From Clostridia bacterium DTU080 (GTDB lineage Bacteria; Bacillota; Limnochordia; DTU080), in the NCBI GenBank assembly GCA_001513395.1, contig LFTP01000337.1, positions 3,763 to 21,166 on the forward strand: 17,404 nucleotides of DNA, read 5' to 3'. A program made the translations under genes and the position numbers. Numbering within the stretch: position 1 is the stretch's first letter; every line of letters begins with the position of its first letter. Shown in pieces: positions 13,558 through 17,404 of this stretch. A model generated the notes under the pieces. The model was not told the DNA's origin. It did no database searches and was given only the letters and a program-made list of their open reading frames with translations.

Positions 13558-14571
13558 ATGATTGCACGAGAGATTGGTATCGACCTTGGTACAGCCACGG
13601 TCATTGTCTATGTCCGTGGGAAGGGTGTGGCGCTGGCAGAACCTGCAGTGGTGGCCCGTGAGACGACAACCGGACGCGTAGTGGCCATAGGCGAAGAGGC
13701 CCGGCGGATGATAGGACGAACCCCCGGAAACATCGTAGCCACTCGACCACTGAAAAACGGCGTCATAGCTGACTATGACGCTACATTGATGATGCTTCGC
13801 TACTTCATTGAGAGAGTCTGCGGCAAGCGTCGCTTTTTTCGACCTGAGATCGTCGTCTGTGTTCCCTCCGGTGTGACCAGCGTGGAAAGACGGGCGGCGG
13901 TGGAGGCCTGCATGGAGGCAGGTGCCAAGCGCGTTCATTTGATCTCCGAACCCATGGCTGCGGCCATCGGAGCGGGTATGCCCGTGGAGGAGCCGGGGGG
14001 TAACATGATCGTCGATGTGGGCGGCGGCACCACTGATATCGCCGTGATCAGCCTGGGCGGTGAGGTGGTGAGCGAGTCTTTGCGCATCGCCGGAGACAGC
14101 TTTGATGATGCGATTGTCCGCTACGTACGCAAGGAACTGGGGCTTATCATCGGTGAAAGGACAGCAGAAGACGTCAAGATAAGTCTGGGAAACGTTTTTG
14201 AACCCGATCGCAACAAGCGAATGGAGATTCGCGGCCGCGATTGCGTTACCGGACTGCCCAAGACCGTATTCATCTCGCAGTATCAGATGGCCGAGGCAGT
14301 GGAAGAAGCCGTTCGGGCCATCATCCAGGCCGTCCGCGCGGTATTGGAGCGCACGCCTCCCGAATTGGCTGCGGACATTATGGACAAAGGTATCATCTTG
14401 ACCGGCGGTGGTTCGATCCTTAGAGGATTGACCAACAGAATCGCAGCTGAAACCGATATCCCCGTGGAATTGGCTGAAGACCCCATTTCAGCGGTGGCCA
14501 TTGGCACCGGCAGAGTTCTTGAGGATTTGGAGCGCATGCGACAAGTGCATGTGCTGGTCAGCCGGATGTGA
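13558..14571 (+). CDS. mbl: MreB-family rod-shape protein (Mbl-type)
   Basis: A bacterial actin of 337 residues. The actin-fold motifs are clear: phosphate-1 DLGTATVIVYV (9-19), CVPSGVTSVERRA (101-113), SEPMAAAIGAG (130-140), phosphate-2 DVGGGTTDIAV (153-163) and the adenosine motif TGGGSILRGL (282-291). MreB-family filaments move along the inner membrane face and guide the cell-wall elongation machinery. The position after spoIIID is that of mbl in Bacillus, hence the Mbl label; sequence alone does not separate Mbl from MreB. No mreC or mreD follows, which also fits mbl. Its stop overlaps the next gene's GTG by four bases. Confidence 0.92.
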   Translation: MIAREIGIDLGTATVIVYVRGKGVALAEPAVVARETTTGRVVAIGEEARRMIGRTPGNIVATRPLKNGVIADYDATLMMLRYFIERVCGKRRFFRPEIVVCVPSGVTSVERRAAVEACMEAGAKRVHLISEPMAAAIGAGMPVEEPGGNMIVDVGGGTTDIAVISLGGEVVSESLRIAGDSFDDAIVRYVRKELGLIIGERTAEDVKISLGNVFEPDRNKRMEIRGRDCVTGLPKTVFISQYQMAEAVEEAVRAIIQAVRAVLERTPPELAADIMDKGIILTGGGSILRGLTNRIAAETDIPVELAEDPISAVAIGTGRVLEDLERMRQVHVLVSRM

Positions 14572-15755
14572 TTGGCATCAGAAAGCGTTTGACGACACGT
14601 CTCGTTCCCGTGCTCATCAACTGTGCTATCATACCGTTTCTCCTTCTTTGTCCGATCGAAGCGACAGACAGCGGCCCGGTGGATACCATCGGACCGGTGA
14701 AGGTCGTTCCCGGGGTCAAGTTCCAGAAGCAATATCGGACGGATTACTATGGGCCAAACGTTGTCAATATTCTGTTGGTTGAACGCACGCCGCAGATCCG
14801 TCTGGCCATTGGACTGGCCAAAAGCCGCAGTCTGGGACTTGAGCCTCTTTCGGAGATAGCCCGTCGTGAGAAGGCCGTAGCAGCGGTCAACGGTACCTTC
14901 TTTCACTCAAGCGGTCTGCCTTTGGGGTTGTTGGTCGACGAAGGGGTTTTGATCAGCGCTCCCGTGTATGATCGAACCGCCTTTATAGTGCGCACAGACG
15001 GCACCTCGTCTTTTGAACGGGTTTCCTTGCGCATGTGGTTACAGTTGGCGGACGGCTCATCCTTGCCTGTGCACGGTGTGAACCGTCCGGCTAAAGACGG
15101 GGAGTGCGTGATCTACAACACGGCCTTTGGGCCCCAGACCCCGGTGTATCCCTCTCGACCTGAACTCTTGTTGCAAGAGGGTGTGGTCATCGGACGGGGT
15201 TTCGGTGGGACGCCTCTGTGGCCGGGACTGGTTGTGGTCGCCGGCGATCCGCCGGAGCAATTGCGCACTCTTGAGCTGCAAGAGCCCTGCCGGCTGATGT
15301 GGGAGCTTCATCTGCCCGAAAGCGACGCGATCATACCGGGTGAGGAAGTGTGGTTTGTGCTCGGAGGGGGCCCCCGTTTGGTAACCGGGGGCGAGGTCAC
15401 GGTCACCGCGGATGAGGAGCGTTTTCGATCGGATGTATCTCGGGGCCGTGCGCCGCGCACGGCCATCGGTCTCACCGGTGACGGAACCTTGCTTCTCGTC
15501 ACGGTGGACGGACGACAACCGGGCTTCAGCGTGGGTATGACACTGTGGGAGTTGGCGGAACTCATGATCGAGTTGGGAGCCAAGGAGGCCATGAATCTTG
15601 ACGGAGGCGCATCGACTGCCATGGTGATAGGAGATCAGGTAGTGAACATACCCAGCAATGGGTCAGAACGGGTCCTTGGTACGGCGTTGCTCATCATGTA
15701 TGAGACTTCCCCCATCGGGGAGGTCTCGGAGGAGGCAGCAGCCACGGCTCACTGA
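14568..15755 (+). CDS. Exported phosphodiester-glycosidase-family (NAGPA domain) protein
   Basis: A 395-residue protein with an N-terminal membrane or signal segment (RLVPVLINCAIIPFLLLC, ~11-28) and a NAGPA/DUF2233 domain. Domain landmarks are AAVNGTFF (105-112), GRAPRTAIGLTGDG and the hallmark NLDGGAST (343-350), where most relatives have NLDGGGSST. The family's founding member is the mammalian enzyme that removes GlcNAc from a phosphodiester on lysosomal enzymes. Bacterial members probably cleave sugar phosphodiesters, for example in wall polymers, but this substrate is unknown. The GTG start at 14568 overlaps the mbl stop (GTGA), so translation is coupled and a role at the envelope is likely. 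No strong Shine-Dalgarno is seen. Confidence 0.85.
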   Translation: MIGIRKRLTTRLVPVLINCAIIPFLLLCPIEATDSGPVDTIGPVKVVPGVKFQKQYRTDYYGPNVVNILLVERTPQIRLAIGLAKSRSLGLEPLSEIARREKAVAAVNGTFFHSSGLPLGLLVDEGVLISAPVYDRTAFIVRTDGTSSFERVSLRMWLQLADGSSLPVHGVNRPAKDGECVIYNTAFGPQTPVYPSRPELLLQEGVVIGRGFGGTPLWPGLVVVAGDPPEQLRTLELQEPCRLMWELHLPESDAIIPGEEVWFVLGGGPRLVTGGEVTVTADEERFRSDVSRGRAPRTAIGLTGDGTLLLVTVDGRQPGFSVGMTLWELAELMIELGAKEAMNLDGGASTAMVIGDQVVNIPSNGSERVLGTALLIMYETSPIGEVSEEAAATAH

Positions 15756-15791
15756 AGCAGCGTGGGATGTCTTGCTAAGGGGAGGGAAGCG

Positions 15792-17404
15792 GTGCGTTCG
15801 TCGCTACGAACAGACCGCGCATGTGTGCCGGAGAAAAAAACGCGCAAGATAGGCATTTTGGTTTTGGTGTTTGTCGGCGTATTATTGTTACGTTGCACGC
15901 TTGCCGTGGCTGGTGAGATGCCGATAGTTAGACCGGTCAGCGCCGTTGAGAAGGGTGCGCGGGGCATCGGAAAGACAGTGGTGTCCGGTACGACGGTAGA
16001 GGAGTTCGGAGTGGAAGTTCTCGGCGTGGTGGCGGGGACGGGTCCTTCGAATTCCTTGATTTTAGTGCGCACCTTTGGGCCTCTTATTGAGAAAACCGGC
16101 GGTATTGCCGCGGGTATGAGCGGTAGTCCTGTCTTTATCGACGGTGAGCTGATCGGTGCTTTGGCCTACGGATTCTCGATGGCCGATCATACGATTGGTC
16201 TGGTCACTCCCATCGATGACATGTTACAAGTGGCTAGGTTGGTGAACCAAGGCAGTGCGGAGGGCGAGGCGGAGCCTGTGTCCGTCGTCGATGGCGGACT
16301 TTGGTCGGGCGTCGTCATTGCCCAGCATCCAGCCGAAGCCGAGCTGTTGCGCAACCGGCTTCCTGCCGATGTAGGCATAGCGGTGCCGCTTACTACTCCG
16401 TTGGCCGTGAGCGGACTCGGGCGCCGCACACAGCGTGTTTTGGAGTCATCTCTGAGCGGATGGAGCATGTTCTCAGTGCCGGGAGGCAAGGCTCCCGAGG
16501 AGGTTGAGGCGGGCGAGCTTGAGCCGGGCAGCGCTATTGGCGTACAGCTGGTCAAAGGTGATGTCGATCTGACCGCCCTCGGTACGGTGACCTTCGTGGA
16601 CGACGGGACATTCGTGGCCTTTGGGCATCCCCTTCTCAGCCGGGGAGCCGTGGATTTTTTTGCTACCCCGGCTTATATACATGAGGTGGTATCGAGCATT
16701 GAAGTTCCTTTTAAGATCGGGGCGCCGCTGGAGCCGGTGGGGCGATTGACGCAGGATCGTCAGGCCGGAGTCGCCGGCAGACTCGGAGAGTTGCCTCGCG
16801 CGATCACCGTGGAAGTGGATATATATGATGCGGCCTCGGAGAGGCTGACCAAGTTCAATGCTGAGATAGCCAACGATGAGACTCTTACCGTGCCTTTGTT
16901 AGCCATCACGCTTCTTGAGGCCTTCGACAGGGGACTTGACCGGATCGGTCCGGGCACGGCTAATGTGATGGCCAGGGTGATTGCCGCGGTTGAGGGAAGA
17001 GAATTGCCTCGGGTTTTGTCGCGGGACAATCTCTTTTACAGTGCTTCCGATATCGCCGCCGTTTCGTTGGGTGAGCTGCTCATGGGATTGCAAAAGCTGA
17101 TGACTAATGAGTTCGCCGCCATTACGCCGGAATGGATTGTCATTCGGGCGGATGTCGAGCCCGGAAGGCGAACGGCGCGCATTGAGTCCGCCCGGGCGAT
17201 AAACCGCCGGGTTGTGGCCGGAGAGGTCGTGGAGATCGAAGTTAGCTTGCGACCGTTCCGCGAAGAGCCTGTCAAGCGGACCATATCTCTTCGGATTCCT
17301 GAGGGTACGGCTCCCGGTGAGGTGACGATTTTTGTCCGCGCCGGAGGCTATGGCGCCCCGCGGGTGATCGCTTGGGAATTGGCCGAGCAACTGGGAGAGG
17401 CGGT
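15792..17404 (+). CDS. SpoIVB/S55 peptidase-family protein, C-terminus beyond the window
   Basis: An open frame of 537 codons with no stop before the window ends. GTG 15792 follows AAGGGGAGGG (15778-15786). Residues ~19-42 form a signal or anchor segment. Next comes VRPVSAVEKGARGIGKTVVSG (near 47-67), typical of S55-domain proteins, then GMSGSPVF (108-115) with S112 the expected nucleophile, and TVTFVDDGTFVAFGHPLL with H279 as the probable catalytic His. In SpoIVB of Bacillus the His comes before the Ser and a PDZ domain precedes both; here the order is reversed and no PDZ is evident. It belongs to the wider S55-domain family rather than being SpoIVB itself. The C-terminal part resembles a beta-rich accessory region. 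Role unknown. Confidence 0.78.
   Translation, partial: MRSSLRTDRACVPEKKTRKIGILVLVFVGVLLLRCTLAVAGEMPIVRPVSAVEKGARGIGKTVVSGTTVEEFGVEVLGVVAGTGPSNSLILVRTFGPLIEKTGGIAAGMSGSPVFIDGELIGALAYGFSMADHTIGLVTPIDDMLQVARLVNQGSAEGEAEPVSVVDGGLWSGVVIAQHPAEAELLRNRLPADVGIAVPLTTPLAVSGLGRRTQRVLESSLSGWSMFSVPGGKAPEEVEAGELEPGSAIGVQLVKGDVDLTALGTVTFVDDGTFVAFGHPLLSRGAVDFFATPAYIHEVVSSIEVPFKIGAPLEPVGRLTQDRQAGVAGRLGELPRAITVEVDIYDAASERLTKFNAEIANDETLTVPLLAITLLEAFDRGLDRIGPGTANVMARVIAAVEGRELPRVLSRDNLFYSASDIAAVSLGELLMGLQKLMTNEFAAITPEWIVIRADVEPGRRTARIESARAINRRVVAGEVVEIEVSLRPFREEPVKRTISLRIPEGTAPGEVTIFVRAGGYGAPRVIAWELAEQLGEA

Overview
The window most likely comes from an endospore-forming member of the Bacillota with moderately high GC. 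The evidence is gene content and order: a TsaC/Sua5 tail, mntP, a low-molecular-weight phosphatase and rpiB, then tagO- and wecB-type genes, a complete F-type ATP synthase operon, a SpoIIQ-like gene, spoIIID and mbl. This matches the ywlC-ywlD-ywlE-ywlF, atp and spoIIQ-spoIIID-mbl order of Bacillus and relatives. Nearly all genes are on the + strand and tightly packed. I see no mobile element, CRISPR array, tRNA or rRNA.

Region 1 (1-4552): the end of tsaC, a small zinc-ribbon gene on the opposite strand, an MntP-type manganese exporter, a phosphatase-RpiB fusion, and two enzymes that start synthesis of a lipid-linked cell-wall polymer (TagO/WecA-type transferase and UDP-GlcNAc 2-epimerase). 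The block ends in a strong intrinsic terminator.

Region 2 (4543-4781): a candidate promoter, a clear ydaO-type (cyclic di-AMP) riboswitch and an intrinsic terminator just ahead of the ATP synthase operon. This arrangement predicts that c-di-AMP represses ATP synthase transcription.

Region 3 (4799-11158): the operon atpI-atpB-atpE-atp(F-H)-atpA-atpG-atpD-atpC. The catalytic core looks orthodox, but several peripheral parts are remodelled. b is fused to only the C-terminal domain of delta, and no delta N-terminal domain is present. Alpha carries about 34 extra N-terminal residues that look like a second copy of its delta-binding helix. Epsilon stops before its inhibitory C-terminal domain. The first helix of c has lost most of its glycine motif. 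Together these are the most interesting content of the window.

Region 4 (11217-17404): a GT4 glycosyltransferase, a SpoIIQ-like degenerate LytM protein, SpoIIID, Mbl, an exported phosphodiester-glycosidase-family protein and an incomplete SpoIVB/S55-family protein running off the end. The spoIIID and mbl ribosome-binding regions each lie in a perfect 8-bp inverted repeat that could hide them.
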